Of a DNA stretch of 24,117 nucleotides, positions 1 through 8,159 are shown piece after piece. The notes below the pieces were generated by a model. That model did not search any database, had not been told where the DNA came from, and was given only the letters and a program-made list of their open reading frames with translations. Made by a program: the position numbers and the translations under genes. The stretch is from Spirochaetaceae bacterium. Lineage in GTDB: Bacteria > Spirochaetota > Spirochaetia > Treponematales > Breznakiellaceae. The stretch spans positions 1 through 24,117 of the forward strand of contig JAIRMO010000006.1 in NCBI GenBank assembly GCA_031258625.1. Reading direction: 5' to 3'. Positions within the stretch are counted from its first letter, which is position 1; each line of letters starts with the position of its first letter.

Positions 1-160
1 TACGGGGGAGCATACTCCCTGGTTAACGTCTGTTTTTCCTTCATCGAAAACCCCATATAACCCTCCGATCCCTCCATCGGCTGGGTTTATTTGGGTAAGA
101 TTTTTTATGAGGCAACGCGGGGTCTGGAAATTTCAGCTCCCCATGGTATAATAAAAACCC
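1..160. other. Intergenic region upstream of rsmG
   Basis: No gene is recognisable here. Two short inverted repeats are visible: GGGAG/CTCCC at 6-10/15-19, and CCGAT/ATCGG at 65-69/76-80. The first is followed some 13 bases later by a run of five T and could be the end of a terminator for a gene left of the window, but it is weak. The right end holds the rsmG promoter. Confidence 0.4.
124..152 (+). promoter_or_regulatory. Likely sigma-70-type promoter of rsmG
   Basis: A perfect TATAAT lies at 147-152, with a weak -35 candidate CTGGAA at 124-129 and a 17-base spacer. Transcription would be expected to start near 158-160, only 1 to 3 bases before the ATG at 161. There is no Shine-Dalgarno sequence before that ATG, which fits a leaderless or nearly leaderless message. 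Confidence 0.5.
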
Positions 161-832
161 ATGGACCCTACCTTAGCCGAGGGGCTGCGCTGCCTGGGGA
201 AGGGGGACCCCCTCCTCGGGGCGTTCCTCGATGACCGCCTTGAAGGTCTCTTGAACAAATATATAGAAGAAATTGAGTTATTTAACCCCGCCTACGGTCT
301 CGTGGGGGCCGGGGAGCGGCGGGAACTGGTGGTAAAACACATCCTCGATTCCCTGGCCCCCCTGGGCCTGATCCGGCGCCTGCTGGAAGGGGCCCGGGAG
401 GGGGCGGCCCCTGCCCTTGCCGACGTGGGTTCCGGCGCGGGCCTGCCGGGGATCCCCCTGGCCATAGCCCTGCCGGAACATCCCGTTACCCTCATCGAGC
501 GCAAGGGCCGCCGGGCGGCCTTCCTCAGGAATACCCAGGCGGTTTTGGCCCTCCCCAATATCACCGTCGAGGAAGGCCCCATGGAGCAGGCCCCCCCGGG
601 CCGGTTTCGGGTGGTTGTCTTCCGGGCTTTCCGGCCCCTGGATCGGGGGCTTCTCAAGGGCCTTTTCCGGCTTCTCGATCCCCCGGGGGCCCTGGCCGCC
701 TACAAGGGCCGTCCGGCGGCCGTCGAGGCCGAACTGGGCCCCCTCACGGCGGATGCCGGGTCCTGGGAGGTTCTGCCGGTTACCGTCCCCTTTCTGGAGG
801 AGGAACGGCGCCTGGTGGTGATCCGGCCCTAA
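161..832 (+). CDS. rsmG: 16S rRNA (guanine-527-N7)-methyltransferase RsmG (GidB)
   Basis: The family transfers a methyl group from S-adenosylmethionine to N7 of G527 in 16S rRNA, acting on the small subunit in the cytoplasm. At 223 aa it is slightly longer than the usual 207 to 240 aa. The SAM-binding loop GSGAGLPGIP is at residues 90-99, preceded by LADV, and the acidic end of the second strand is IERKGRR at 112-118. An N-terminal helix with FNPAYGL (41-47) and the KHILDSL element (59-65) match the family. The ATG at 161 has no ribosome binding site but lies just after a TATAAT box. The next gene starts 192 bases downstream behind its own promoter, so rsmG is probably transcribed alone. Base composition is strongly GC-rich. 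The function call is firm; the exact start is moderately sure. Confidence 0.93.
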   Translation: MDPTLAEGLRCLGKGDPLLGAFLDDRLEGLLNKYIEEIELFNPAYGLVGAGERRELVVKHILDSLAPLGLIRRLLEGAREGAAPALADVGSGAGLPGIPLAIALPEHPVTLIERKGRRAAFLRNTQAVLALPNITVEEGPMEQAPPGRFRVVVFRAFRPLDRGLLKGLFRLLDPPGALAAYKGRPAAVEAELGPLTADAGSWEVLPVTVPFLEEERRLVVIRP

Positions 833-902
833 TATATAGGGGCATAAAATTAAAACAATTTCATTTTTTTTCTGATTCTTTGATAATTTATGGTTTTCCC
901 CC

Positions 903-931
903 TTGACTCTTTTTTTTTTTTCAGATAGATT
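903..931 (+). promoter_or_regulatory. Candidate promoter of the rpsL-rpsG operon
   Basis: TTGACT at 903-908 and TAGATT at 926-931 are separated by 17 bases that are mostly a T run. They lie in an AT-rich stretch, unlike the GC-rich flanks. Transcription would start near 938, leaving a leader of about 85 bases before rpsL. Further AT-rich hexamers at 941-950 could serve as alternative -10 elements. Confidence 0.5.
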
Positions 932-1024
932 GGACTTCCTTATACATATTTTAGAAAAAGGCGCTTTCAATAGGTAATTGACGCTGTGGTTTTCCGCGGC
1001 GATGCGAAAGGGAGTTTTTTGTAG

Positions 1025-1399
1025 ATGCCTACGATTAATCAGTTGGTTCGTTTTGGCCGGCAGCAGATATCCGTTAAAACGAAGTCTCCGGCGCTTCAGT
1101 CTTGTCCCCAAAAACGGGGGGTGTGTACCCGGGTTATGACCATCACCCCCAAAAAGCCGAATTCGGCCCTGCGAAAGGTTGCCCGGGTGCGGCTTTCCCA
1201 TGGCACTGAAGTAACCGCCTATATCCCCGGTATCGGCCATAACCTCCAGGAACACTCGGTGGTCCTGGTCCGGGGCGGCCGGGTGAAGGATCTGCCCGGG
1301 GTCCGGTACCACATCATCAGGGGCGCCAAGGACACCCTGGGTGTGGAAGATCGCAAGCGGAGCCGGTCCAAATACGGCGCTAAACGGCCGAAGGCGTAG
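1025..1399 (+). CDS. rpsL: 30S ribosomal protein S12
   Basis: S12 sits at the decoding centre of the small subunit and helps control accuracy. The 124-aa length equals the E. coli protein. The signature [11 protein letters not shown] (41-51) and the loop [12 protein letters not shown] (84-95) are intact. Lys43 and Lys88, the classic sites of streptomycin resistance changes, are both lysine, so the protein looks drug-sensitive by type. The start is supported by AAGGGAG at 1008-1014, ten bases upstream of the ATG. It is followed by rpsG after 13 bases, as in the classical str operon. Confidence 0.98.
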   Translation: MPTINQLVRFGRQQISVKTKSPALQSCPQKRGVCTRVMTITPKKPNSALRKVARVRLSHGTEVTAYIPGIGHNLQEHSVVLVRGGRVKDLPGVRYHIIRGAKDTLGVEDRKRSRSKYGAKRPKA

Positions 1400-1412
1400 G
1401 TGAGGAGCAGTC

Positions 1413-1883
1413 ATGGGACGCAAAAAAAAGACTATAGATCGGGGTATATTGCCGGATCCTAAATACAACAGCGTGGTGGTTTCCAAATTCGTAAACCGGA
1501 TGATGTGGGAGGGTAAACGGTCGGTGGCCCTCCGGATCGTTCATGGCGCTTTGGACGTGCTGAAAACCAAGGCCGATAAGGAGCCCCTGGAGGTATTTCT
1601 CAAGGCCGTAGAAAACGTAAAGCCTCTGATCGAGGTAAAGTCCCGGCGGGTCGGGGGCGCCACCTATCAGGTTCCGGTGGAAATTCGGGAATCCCGGCGG
1701 GAAGCCCTGGGGATGCGGTGGATCATCAAGGCCGCCCGGGCCCGATCCGGCCATGGCATGGATGAACGGCTTGCCGCGGAGCTGATGGATGCGTATAATA
1801 ATACCGGTACGGCGTTTAAAAAAAAGGAAGATACCCATAAAAACGCCGAGGCGAACAAGGCGTTTGCCCATTACCGGTGGTAG
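1413..1883 (+). CDS. rpsG: 30S ribosomal protein S7
   Basis: S7 nucleates assembly of the 3' major domain of 16S rRNA and lines the E site. At 156 aa it is typical for bacterial S7. The N-terminal basic region (GRKKK) and the stretch [11 protein letters not shown] (80-90), followed by RRxxALGMRW, are family hallmarks. The C-terminus ends in HYRW, a common S7 ending. TGAGGAG just before the ATG is the ribosome binding site and lies immediately after the rpsL stop. In E. coli the next gene would be fusA; here there is a 529-base gap and then tuf. Confidence 0.98.
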   Translation: MGRKKKTIDRGILPDPKYNSVVVSKFVNRMMWEGKRSVALRIVHGALDVLKTKADKEPLEVFLKAVENVKPLIEVKSRRVGGATYQVPVEIRESRREALGMRWIIKAARARSGHGMDERLAAELMDAYNNTGTAFKKKEDTHKNAEANKAFAHYRW

Positions 1884-2412
1884 GAAATAAACGGCGGGGG
1901 GTAATCCCCTGCGTTAGGTTGATTTTTGAAATGAGTTGATCCGGCGTATTGCCGGATGTGATTGTCGTGCCATGCGGGGTATCAAGGAGGTAGAAAAAAT
2001 TTCTTGATCCTCGATGGCGCGGAGGTCTCGGGGAACCGCGCGGGCGGTTTCTTGGAGCTGTTCGGGGCGGCGGGTAAACGGAAAACGTTTTTGAGCTGTC
2101 CGGGCGGTTCGATGATCCAAACCGATCATCAGGGATCCGGAGTAAACGGTTTTTGTTTTCCTCCGGATTTCTTGGCGTTGTCCAGGATGAGAGAGGTGGA
2201 ACGGGACGGATGGTATTATGTGGATTCTGCGGGGTTTTGCCCCCTGTCTTCATGTTACTGTTCCTTGTTGATTCCCCTGTTTATAACGAAACGACGCTTG
2301 TTTCCGATCCCCGGTATGGGGAAATACGGAGGTCTTACATTCGTAGGGATGTTGGACTATATTTGGTGTTATAGAAATTAAATTGGGTGCCCATAGGTAA
2401 GGAGGACACGTA
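1884..2412 (+). other. Long structured gap between rpsG and tuf (possible mRNA leader)
   Basis: No recognisable protein family, tRNA or other RNA gene occupies these 529 bases. Perfect or near-perfect inverted repeats are unusually dense: arms at 1891-1900/1906-1914 (one bulge), 1939-1945/1951-1957, 1981-1986/2003-2008, 2017-2022/2036-2041, 2076-2080/2086-2090, 2111-2117/2124-2130, 2135-2142/2161-2168, and 2303-2312/2318-2330 (two-part stem). An imperfect direct repeat starts with GAGCTGT at 2055 and 2093. None of the stems is directly followed by a strong T run. The tuf ribosome binding site AAGGAGG is at 2399-2405. I found no convincing -35/-10 pair. An open frame (TTG at 2004 to stop 2381) crosses most of the gap but looks non-protein-like. 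Confidence 0.5.
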
Positions 2413-3612
2413 ATGGCAAAAGATAAGTTCAATCGAACAAAGACACACATGAATGTCGGAACCATCGGTCACGTCGATCATGGAAAAACCACGCTTTCCG
2501 CCGCGATAACCATGTATTGTGGTAAAAAATACGGTGACAAGATCATGAAATTTGATGATATTGATAACGCCCCGGAGGAAAAGGCCCGGGGTATCACTAT
2601 CAATACCCGGCATCTGGAATACCAGTCGGAAAAGCGGCACTATGCCCATATCGACTGTCCCGGTCACGCCGATTACATTAAAAACATGATCACCGGGGCG
2701 GCTCAGATGGACGGCGCGGTTCTCGTGGTCTCCGCCCCGGACTCGGTCATGCCCCAGACCCGGGAGCATATCATCCTGGCCCGTCAGGTCGGCGTTCCCA
2801 GCATGATCGTTTTCCTCAACAAAATCGATCTGGTGGATGATCCGGAACTTCTTGAATTGGTGGAGGAAGAGATCAAGGACGTGCTTACCGCCAACGGGTT
2901 CCCCGGCAACGAGATTCCCATCATCAAAGGTTCCGCATTCAAGGCCATGGAGGACCTCAACAAGGGTGATGATACGGAAGACACCAAGTGTATCCAGGAA
3001 CTGCTTGACGCCATGGACAGCTACTTCCCCGATCCGGTCCGGGATGCGGACAAGCCCTTCCTGATGCCCATTGAGGACGTGTTCACCATTCCCGGCCGCG
3101 GTACCGTGGTAACCGGCAAGGTGGATCGCGGGATCCTCAAGGCCATGGATCCCGTTGAAATTGTCGGTATTAAGCCTACCCAGCAGACCGTCGCCACCAG
3201 TCTTGAGATGTTTAACAAAACCCTTGACGACGTTCAGGCCGGTGAAAATGTCGGCGTCCTGCTTCGGGGGATCGATAAAAAACAGGTGGAGCGCGGCCAG
3301 GTACTGGCAAAGCCCGGTTCCATTACCCACCACCTCAAGTTCAAAGGTCAGATCTACTGCCTCTCCAAGGAAGAAGGGGGGCGGCACAGTCCCTTCTTTA
3401 CCGGATACCGGCCCCAGTTCTATTTTAGGACCACCGATATCACCGGTACCGTTAAACTTCCCGAAGGAAAAGAAATGGTTATGCCCGGGGACAATACCGA
3501 AATTATCGGAGAACTGATCCATCCCATCGCCATGGAAAAGGGGCTTCGCTTCGCCATCCGCGAAGGCGGAAAAACGGTTGCTTCCGGGCAGGTAACCGAA
3601 ATTATCGAATAA
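2413..3612 (+). CDS. tuf: Translation elongation factor Tu
   Basis: EF-Tu brings aminoacyl-tRNA to the ribosomal A site in a GTP-dependent step. The 399-aa length is normal (394 to 400). The G-domain motifs are GHVDHGKT (19-26), the switch I RGITINT (59-65), DCPGH (81-85), NKID (136-139) and GSAFKA (173-178). The last normally reads SAL; here it is SAF, a conservative change. Domains 2 and 3 follow, with [13 protein letters not shown] and the tRNA-binding stretch [16 protein letters not shown] at 2399-2405 sets the ATG. Placed directly before rpsJ, it would be co-expressed with the S10 genes. Only one tuf copy is visible here. Confidence 0.98.
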   Translation: MAKDKFNRTKTHMNVGTIGHVDHGKTTLSAAITMYCGKKYGDKIMKFDDIDNAPEEKARGITINTRHLEYQSEKRHYAHIDCPGHADYIKNMITGAAQMDGAVLVVSAPDSVMPQTREHIILARQVGVPSMIVFLNKIDLVDDPELLELVEEEIKDVLTANGFPGNEIPIIKGSAFKAMEDLNKGDDTEDTKCIQELLDAMDSYFPDPVRDADKPFLMPIEDVFTIPGRGTVVTGKVDRGILKAMDPVEIVGIKPTQQTVATSLEMFNKTLDDVQAGENVGVLLRGIDKKQVERGQVLAKPGSITHHLKFKGQIYCLSKEEGGRHSPFFTGYRPQFYFRTTDITGTVKLPEGKEMVMPGDNTEIIGELIHPIAMEKGLRFAIREGGKTVASGQVTEIIE

Positions 3613-3630
3613 AGGTTATGATCGAGGCGG

Positions 3631-3664
3631 CGGCCGGTCTTTTGCGGGCGCAAAGGGCCGGCCG
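3631..3664 (+). repeat. Strong hairpin between tuf and rpsJ
   Basis: Arms 3631-3645 and 3650-3664 pair over 15 positions, including two G-U pairs in RNA, around the tetraloop GGGC. The stem is very GC-rich at its base. No T run follows, so it is not an ordinary intrinsic terminator. It ends about 11 bases before the rpsJ ribosome binding site (CGGAGG) and could be an RNA processing or stabilising element that separates tuf mRNA levels from those of the S10 genes. Confidence 0.65.
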
Positions 3665-3684
3665 GCTCCCCATCCGGAGGAATA

Positions 3685-3993
3685 ATGACTAATGAACGAA
3701 TTCGCGTGCGGTTACGCGGTTTCGATGTGGAATTAATTGATCAGAGCGCGAAGTCCATCGTTCAGACGGTGCAGAAAGCGGGGGCCCAAGTTACCGGCCC
3801 TATTCCGCTGCCCACTCGAATCAATAAGATGACGGTGCTTCGTTCTCCTCATGTGAATAAAAAGTCCCGTGAGCAGTTTGAGATGCGGACCCATAAGCGC
3901 TTGATCGATATAATTAGCCCTTCCGCGGAGGTGATGGATTCTTTAATGAAACTTGAGCTTCCCGCGGGGGTGGATGTGGAAATAAAACAGTAA
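3685..3993 (+). CDS. rpsJ: 30S ribosomal protein S10
   Basis: S10 belongs to the head of the small subunit and is also known as the transcription antitermination partner NusE. The 102-aa length is usual (101 to 104). The family pattern is clear: IRVRLRGFD (6-14) at the start, GPIPLPT (38-44), and the signature [19 protein letters not shown] (54-72). CGGAGG is placed four bases before the ATG. It opens the S10 block, but instead of the usual tight link to rplC there is a gap of 283 bases after it. Confidence 0.98.
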   Translation: MTNERIRVRLRGFDVELIDQSAKSIVQTVQKAGAQVTGPIPLPTRINKMTVLRSPHVNKKSREQFEMRTHKRLIDIISPSAEVMDSLMKLELPAGVDVEIKQ

Positions 3994-4276
3994 AGATCCG
4001 TTGGATTTTTATTTGGGGGAATTTTTATAAAAAGAAATTTTTCCATAAAAAGAGGCGGTAGAGGTTTTTTTAAACAATCGGGGCGGTTCCAAGGGGTTGC
4101 GGGACGGGAACGCGGCGTAGGTTTTAGAGGAAAGCGGGTTGGATCGTTTTTTCTCAGGCCCGTTTCGTTGGACCTGCGGTCCGTCCTCACCGGTTTTTGA
4201 AAACCCCCGGATTGTTTTTTATCCAGGCAGACGGTCCCGGCTGGGGGATAGCGTGCCTTTAATGCGGAGTTGCGTA
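3994..4276 (+). other. Unusual 283-base gap between rpsJ and rplC
   Basis: No gene is seen. The left part is AT-rich, with a perfect 12-base palindrome TTTTTATAAAAA at 4022-4033 and a weak promoter-like pair (TTGGAT at 4001-4006, TATAAA at 4026-4031, 19-base spacer). The right part has a hairpin GGACC-TGC-GGTCC at 4170-4182 and a second stem CCGG/TTTT (4190-4197) with AAAACC..CCGG (to 4210), followed shortly by a six-T run (4215-4220), so an attenuator-like element is possible. The rplC ribosome binding site GGAG is at 4266-4269. Confidence 0.4.
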
Positions 4277-4897
4277 ATGTTAGGTCTTTTGGCCAGAAAG
4301 GTGGGAATGACCCAGGTCTTTGATGACGAGGGTAATCTGGTTCCGGTAACGGTTATCCGGATTGATCCGAATGTGGTCATTGCCCAAAAAACGAAAGAAA
4401 AAGACGGCTACGCCGCGGTGGTTCTTGGGGTGGACGACCTCAAGGAGAGCCGGGTATCTAAACCCTATGGGGGGCAGTTCCCGGAAAACATCCCGCCGAA
4501 AAAGCGAATCAAGGAATTCCGGGATTTTGAGAAAGAAGTGGCCCCGGGGGATTCCCTGGGGGTGGAGGTTTTTGAGGGATGCCGGTATGTGGATGTCAGC
4601 GGCATGTCCAAAGGCAAGGGGTTTCAGGGCGTGGTGAAACGCTGGGGGTTTGGCGGAGGCCGGCGTACCCACGGTTCTAAGTTTCACCGGGAGCCGGGGT
4701 CTACCGGACAGTCCACCTATCCCCACCGGACCTTTAAAAACGTCAAGCTCCCCGGACGGATGGGGCGGGAACGGGTAACCGTCCTGAGCCTCAGGGTGGT
4801 TACGGTTGATGCCGAAAATCAGCTTATTTTGGTTCGCGGCGCTGTTCCCGGCATAAACAAAGGCCTGGTTACCGTTCGGGCCGCGGTAAAGAAGTAG
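4277..4897 (+). CDS. rplC: 50S ribosomal protein L3
   Basis: L3 is an early 50S assembly protein that reaches toward the peptidyl transferase centre. From the ATG at 4277 it is 206 aa, close to the 209 aa of E. coli. The N-terminus [15 protein letters not shown] is the standard L3 start, and [11 protein letters not shown] plus GSTGQ/LPGRMG form the central loop. The open frame extends further upstream to 4139, but that added segment is not L3-like and GGAG at 4266-4269 fits the 4277 start. It is followed by rplD after 26 bases. Confidence 0.96.
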   Translation: MLGLLARKVGMTQVFDDEGNLVPVTVIRIDPNVVIAQKTKEKDGYAAVVLGVDDLKESRVSKPYGGQFPENIPPKKRIKEFRDFEKEVAPGDSLGVEVFEGCRYVDVSGMSKGKGFQGVVKRWGFGGGRRTHGSKFHREPGSTGQSTYPHRTFKNVKLPGRMGRERVTVLSLRVVTVDAENQLILVRGAVPGINKGLVTVRAAVKK

Positions 4898-4923
4898 GGC
4901 CTTTAAGGAAAACGAGGGAAGTA

Positions 4924-5595
4924 ATGAATCGGATAGTGTATTCCATTGACGGCAAAGAGTTGCGAAACATAGAGCTGGATGACGCCGTTTTCGGCCTTCC
5001 GGTAAATGAAGACGTGATCTGGTATGCCATAAACAACGAACTCGCCAATAAACGGTTGGGTACGGCCAGTACCAAAGACCGGGGTGAGGTTCACGGATCC
5101 AATGCCAAACCCTATAAACAGAAGGGTACCGGCCGGGCCCGGCGGGGGGATAAAAAATCCCCCATTATGGTGGGGGGCGGTACCATATTCGGTCCCAAGC
5201 CCCGGGATTTTTCCTATTCCATGCCCCAAAAGGCGAAACGCCTTGCCTTAAAAAGTATCCTGAGCCTCAAGGTTCAAAACGACACCCTCAAGGTAGTTGA
5301 GGATTTTTCAATTGAATCGGGTAAAACCAGGGATCTGGCGGGGCTCATCAAGAATTTCGGCGCCGAAGAGCGGACGGTGATCATTCTTAAGGATGACGAT
5401 CCCCTGGTAAAACGGGCGGGGGCGAACATCCCCTGGCTGCGTTTCCTTTCCTATAACCGCCTGCGGGCCCACGACCTTTTTTACGGCCGCCGGATCATCG
5501 TACTGGAAACGGCGGTAAAAAATCTGAATGCCTTTTACGCCGGAGCCGGAAAAGAGCCCGGTCGTGATGCGGATACCGGGGAGGCCGCCGTATGA
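4924..5595 (+). CDS. rplD: 50S ribosomal protein L4
   Basis: L4 binds domain I of 23S rRNA, and its extended loop lines the peptide exit tunnel. In E. coli it also represses the S10 operon. The tunnel loop is visible as [16 protein letters not shown] (about residues 62-77), then [15 protein letters not shown]. At 223 aa it exceeds the usual 201 to 210 aa, because of an acidic, Gly-rich tail of about 17 residues after FYAGAGK. The ATG follows GAGGGAAG. Its stop codon overlaps the rplW start (ATGA), which suggests translational coupling. Confidence 0.97.
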   Translation: MNRIVYSIDGKELRNIELDDAVFGLPVNEDVIWYAINNELANKRLGTASTKDRGEVHGSNAKPYKQKGTGRARRGDKKSPIMVGGGTIFGPKPRDFSYSMPQKAKRLALKSILSLKVQNDTLKVVEDFSIESGKTRDLAGLIKNFGAEERTVIILKDDDPLVKRAGANIPWLRFLSYNRLRAHDLFYGRRIIVLETAVKNLNAFYAGAGKEPGRDADTGEAAV

Positions 5596-5879
5596 TCGCC
5601 TATGAAAAAGTCCTGATTGAACCGGTCCTCTCTGAAAAAGCGAACCTTCTGCGGGAAGAGGGGAAATACGTTTTTAAGGTGGATCCTTCCGCCACAAAAA
5701 TTCAAATAAAAGAGGCGGTCCGCCGGTTGTTTAACGTACACCCCGTTTCTTGTACGGTCATGGTCGTGGGGGGTAAACCCAAGCGGCAGCGCAACCGGGC
5801 CGGTTATACCGCGTCCTGGAAAAAGGCGATCGTTCGTTTGCAGAAAGACGAAAAGATCGGCATCTTCGAGGGAGTTTAG
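5592..5879 (+). CDS. rplW: 50S ribosomal protein L23
   Basis: L23 lies at the exit of the nascent-chain tunnel and is the docking point for trigger factor and SRP. The 95-aa length is normal. The family pattern is IEPVLSEKA near the start, KYVFKVDPSATKIQIKEAV in the middle and a basic loop with GGKPKRQRNRAG, ending KKAIVRLQKDEKI. It starts within the rplD stop codon (four-base overlap), so no separate strong ribosome binding site is needed. rplB starts nine bases downstream. Confidence 0.97.
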   Translation: MIAYEKVLIEPVLSEKANLLREEGKYVFKVDPSATKIQIKEAVRRLFNVHPVSCTVMVVGGKPKRQRNRAGYTASWKKAIVRLQKDEKIGIFEGV

Positions 5880-5888
5880 GGGAATTAT

Positions 5889-6716
5889 ATGGGAATTAAA
5901 ACGTATAAACCCATAACCGCGGGGATGCGGCAGTGGGCGAGTTTGGATTACGCCGAAATAACCACCGATAAACCGGAAAAGACCCTTACCACGGGCCGCC
6001 CGGAAAAGGCGGGCCGGGATTCCAACGGCCGGATCAGCGTGCGGCACAAGGGGGGCGGCCACAAACGCCGTTACCGGATCATCGATTTCAAACGGGATAA
6101 GATCGGGGTTCCCGGAAAGGTGGCTACCATCGAATATGATCCCAACCGGAGCGCCAATATCGCCCTGGTGGTGTATGCCGATGGGGAAAAACGGTATATC
6201 CTGGCTCCCAAGGGCCTGGCGGTAGGGGCGAAGATCCAGAGCGGCCCCGGTGTGCCCATCGAGGCGGGAAACGCCCTTCCCCTGGAGAACATACCCCTGG
6301 GTTTTATGGTCCATAACATTGAGCTTACCCTGGGCAAGGGGGGGCAGATAACCCGTTCCGCCGGTACGGGCGCCCTCATCGCCGCCAAAGAAGGGGACTA
6401 TGTGACGGTAAAACTCCCCTCCGGGGAGATGCGGATGATCTTCAAAAAATGTTACGCCACCGTGGGTACCGTGGGGAATGAGGATCACATGAACGTGCAG
6501 CTCGGTAAGGCGGGACGTAAGCGCTGGCTGGGGGTGCGCCCCACGGTCCGGGGGATGGCGATGAATCCCGTGGATCATCCCCATGGAGGGGGCGAGGGCA
6601 AAAACAAGGGTATTAATCCGGTTACCCCCTGGGGGCAGCCGACTAAGGGATATAAAACCAGGAACAAGCATAAGCCTTCTTCCCGGTTTATCGTCAGCCG
6701 GGGTAAAAAGAAGTAG
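5889..6716 (+). CDS. rplB: 50S ribosomal protein L2
   Basis: L2 is needed for subunit joining and for peptidyl transferase assembly. The 275-aa length matches the family (273 to 278). The N-terminal block has [15 protein letters not shown], and the C-terminal signature [14 protein letters not shown] contains the conserved histidine used by the family near the catalytic centre. The C-terminus is basic, ending GKKK. AGGGGA precedes the ATG. A 43-base spacer with a short GC-rich repeat leads to rpsS. Confidence 0.98.
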   Translation: MGIKTYKPITAGMRQWASLDYAEITTDKPEKTLTTGRPEKAGRDSNGRISVRHKGGGHKRRYRIIDFKRDKIGVPGKVATIEYDPNRSANIALVVYADGEKRYILAPKGLAVGAKIQSGPGVPIEAGNALPLENIPLGFMVHNIELTLGKGGQITRSAGTGALIAAKEGDYVTVKLPSGEMRMIFKKCYATVGTVGNEDHMNVQLGKAGRKRWLGVRPTVRGMAMNPVDHPHGGGEGKNKGINPVTPWGQPTKGYKTRNKHKPSSRFIVSRGKKK

Positions 6717-6759
6717 AAAACCGCCGGCTGCGGGCCGGGATTTTCTAAGGAGTTAAAGG

Positions 6760-7038
6760 GTGTCAAGATCGATCAAAAAAGGGCCCTTCATCGAGAAGAG
6801 CCTTTATAAAAAGGTGTTGGAGATGACCAAAGCCGGGGATAGGAGGATGATTAAGACCTATTCCCGCTGTTCCACTATTATTCCCGAAATGGTGGGAAAC
6901 ACTATTTCCGTGTATAACGGTAAAACCTGGATTCCCGTTTATATCACGGAGAATTTGGTTGGTCACAAGCTCGTGGAATTCGCTCCGACCCGGATTTTCC
7001 GGGGGCACGCGGGGTCGGATAAAAAAGCTTCTAAATAG
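6760..7038 (+). CDS. rpsS: 30S ribosomal protein S19
   Basis: S19 forms a complex with S13 in the head of the small subunit near the A-site tRNA. It uses a GTG start at 6760, chosen because TAAGGAG lies eight bases upstream and the sequence SRSIKKGPF follows at once, as in all S19 proteins. The 92-aa length is standard. The signature [17 protein letters not shown] is complete and the tail is GSDKKASK. rplV follows after 16 bases. Confidence 0.97.
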   Translation: MSRSIKKGPFIEKSLYKKVLEMTKAGDRRMIKTYSRCSTIIPEMVGNTISVYNGKTWIPVYITENLVGHKLVEFAPTRIFRGHAGSDKKASK

Positions 7039-7054
7039 CGGGATAGGTATACGT

Positions 7055-7450
7055 ATGGGAAAAAAAGCACACGCAAAAAAGGAAGGCTTCTGGGCGATGA
7101 CCAAATACCTTATCGCTTCGCCCTTTAAGATCAGGCCGGTGGCGGATCTGGTCCGCCGCAAGCCTTATCCCGAGGCCATGTCTATCCTGGAAAATATGCC
7201 CCAGAAGGGGGCCCTGCTCATCAGGAAAACCGTAAAATCCGCCGCCTCCAATGCGCTTAATTTAAACAAGCGGCTTGATGAAGATATGTTGTATGTTAAA
7301 AACATCCAAATTGATGAAGGCCCCCGGATGAAGCGAATTTGGTTCCGGGCCCGGGGCCGGGCGGATATGCTGCTTAAACGGATGTGTCACATTACCGTGG
7401 TCATTGATGAAGTGCGGGCCGAGGGTTCGCGTACAAAGGCGGGGGAATAA
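7055..7450 (+). CDS. rplV: 50S ribosomal protein L22
   Basis: L22 contacts all domains of 23S rRNA, and its hairpin forms part of the tunnel constriction where macrolides act. From the ATG at 7055 the protein has 131 aa, longer than the 110 aa of E. coli, because of a basic N-terminal addition ([11 protein letters not shown]). The core begins at residues [18 protein letters not shown] and ends with the loop [19 protein letters not shown]. The open frame runs further upstream inside rpsS, but that part is not L22-like. The ribosome binding site (GGGATAGG) is modest, and an internal ATG at 7097 is an alternative start. The stop is followed by the rpsC start after one base. Confidence 0.93.
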   Translation: MGKKAHAKKEGFWAMTKYLIASPFKIRPVADLVRRKPYPEAMSILENMPQKGALLIRKTVKSAASNALNLNKRLDEDMLYVKNIQIDEGPRMKRIWFRARGRADMLLKRMCHITVVIDEVRAEGSRTKAGE

Positions 7451-7451
7451 C

Positions 7452-8156
7452 GTGGGACAAAAAGTTAATCCGATCGGACTGAGGATCGGGATCAATAAAA
7501 CCTGGGGGTCCCGGTGGTATGTGGATCCTAAAGAATATGCCAATACCCTTCATGAGGACCTAAAACTTCGCTCCTATATTCTGAATATGAGCGAAACCAA
7601 GGGGGCGGATATCGCCGAACTGGAGATTATCCGGCATCCCCAGCGGATCACCATCGTGATCCACACCGCCCGGCCCGGGGTTATCATCGGGGTCAAGGGC
7701 GCCAATATCGAAAAAATCGGGAATGAGTTACAGAAAAAGCTGACCAAGAAGGTCCAAATCAAAATCAAAGAGGTCCGGAACGCGGACGGTAACGCCCAGA
7801 TCATCGCCCAGAATATTTCCCGGCAGCTTTTGGCCCGGGGTTCTTTCCGGCGGACCATGAAGCAGGCCATTTCCAACGCCATTAAAAAGGGCAATGCCCA
7901 GGGGGTCAAGGTGCGGCTTTCGGGGCGTCTGGGGGGTGCGGAAATGTCCCGGACCGAAGAAGCCAAAGAAGGCCGGATCCCCCTCCATACCCTGCGGGCG
8001 GATATTGATTACGGTTTTGCCGAGGCCCATACGACCTTCGGCGCCATCGGCATTAAGGTGTGGGTGTATAACGGCATGAAGTACGGCAAGGAACAAAAAG
8101 AAGACGCGGGAGTCCTGGTCCGTAAGCGGCGTGAACGCGCCCCCTCGAGGAGTTGA
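7452..8156 (+). CDS. rpsC: 30S ribosomal protein S3
   Basis: S3 lines the mRNA entry channel and contributes to mRNA helicase activity. A GTG start at 7452 gives [12 protein letters not shown], the standard S3 start, and 234 aa, matching E. coli (233). The KH domain GxxG loop is GVKG in [15 protein letters not shown]. The C-terminal signature is [12 protein letters not shown], followed by [14 protein letters not shown]. The ribosome binding site GGCGGGGG lies in the end of rplV. rplP follows after three bases. Confidence 0.97.
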   Translation: MGQKVNPIGLRIGINKTWGSRWYVDPKEYANTLHEDLKLRSYILNMSETKGADIAELEIIRHPQRITIVIHTARPGVIIGVKGANIEKIGNELQKKLTKKVQIKIKEVRNADGNAQIIAQNISRQLLARGSFRRTMKQAISNAIKKGNAQGVKVRLSGRLGGAEMSRTEEAKEGRIPLHTLRADIDYGFAEAHTTFGAIGIKVWVYNGMKYGKEQKEDAGVLVRKRRERAPSRS

Positions 8157-8159
8157 TCG

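Noticed and set aside
278..1486. Long minus-strand open frame across rsmG, the rpsL promoter and rpsL
   Set aside because: It lies opposite two certain genes, crosses the AT-rich promoter region, is Pro/Gly/Arg-rich and has no family motif. It is a by-product of GC-rich codon use.
2041..2125. Possible tRNA because of a GGTTCGAT-like stretch
   Set aside because: The bases around it do not form a T arm, acceptor stem or anticodon loop.
2153..2374. Second short open frame in the rpsG-tuf gap
   Set aside because: It overlaps the other candidate frame, has no ribosome binding site and no protein-like pattern.
2335..3522. Minus-strand open frame of 395 codons opposite tuf
   Set aside because: EF-Tu is certain here. 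Antisense frames of this kind arise from its codon pattern; the His/Gly-rich translation has no recognisable domain.
4139..4276. In-frame upstream extension of rplC
   Set aside because: The added 46 residues do not resemble L3, and a ribosome binding site fits the ATG at 4277, which begins with the usual L3 N-terminus.
5535..6671. Minus-strand open frame of 378 codons opposite rplW and rplB
   Set aside because: Both sense genes are unmistakable and the antisense product has no motif or ribosome binding site.
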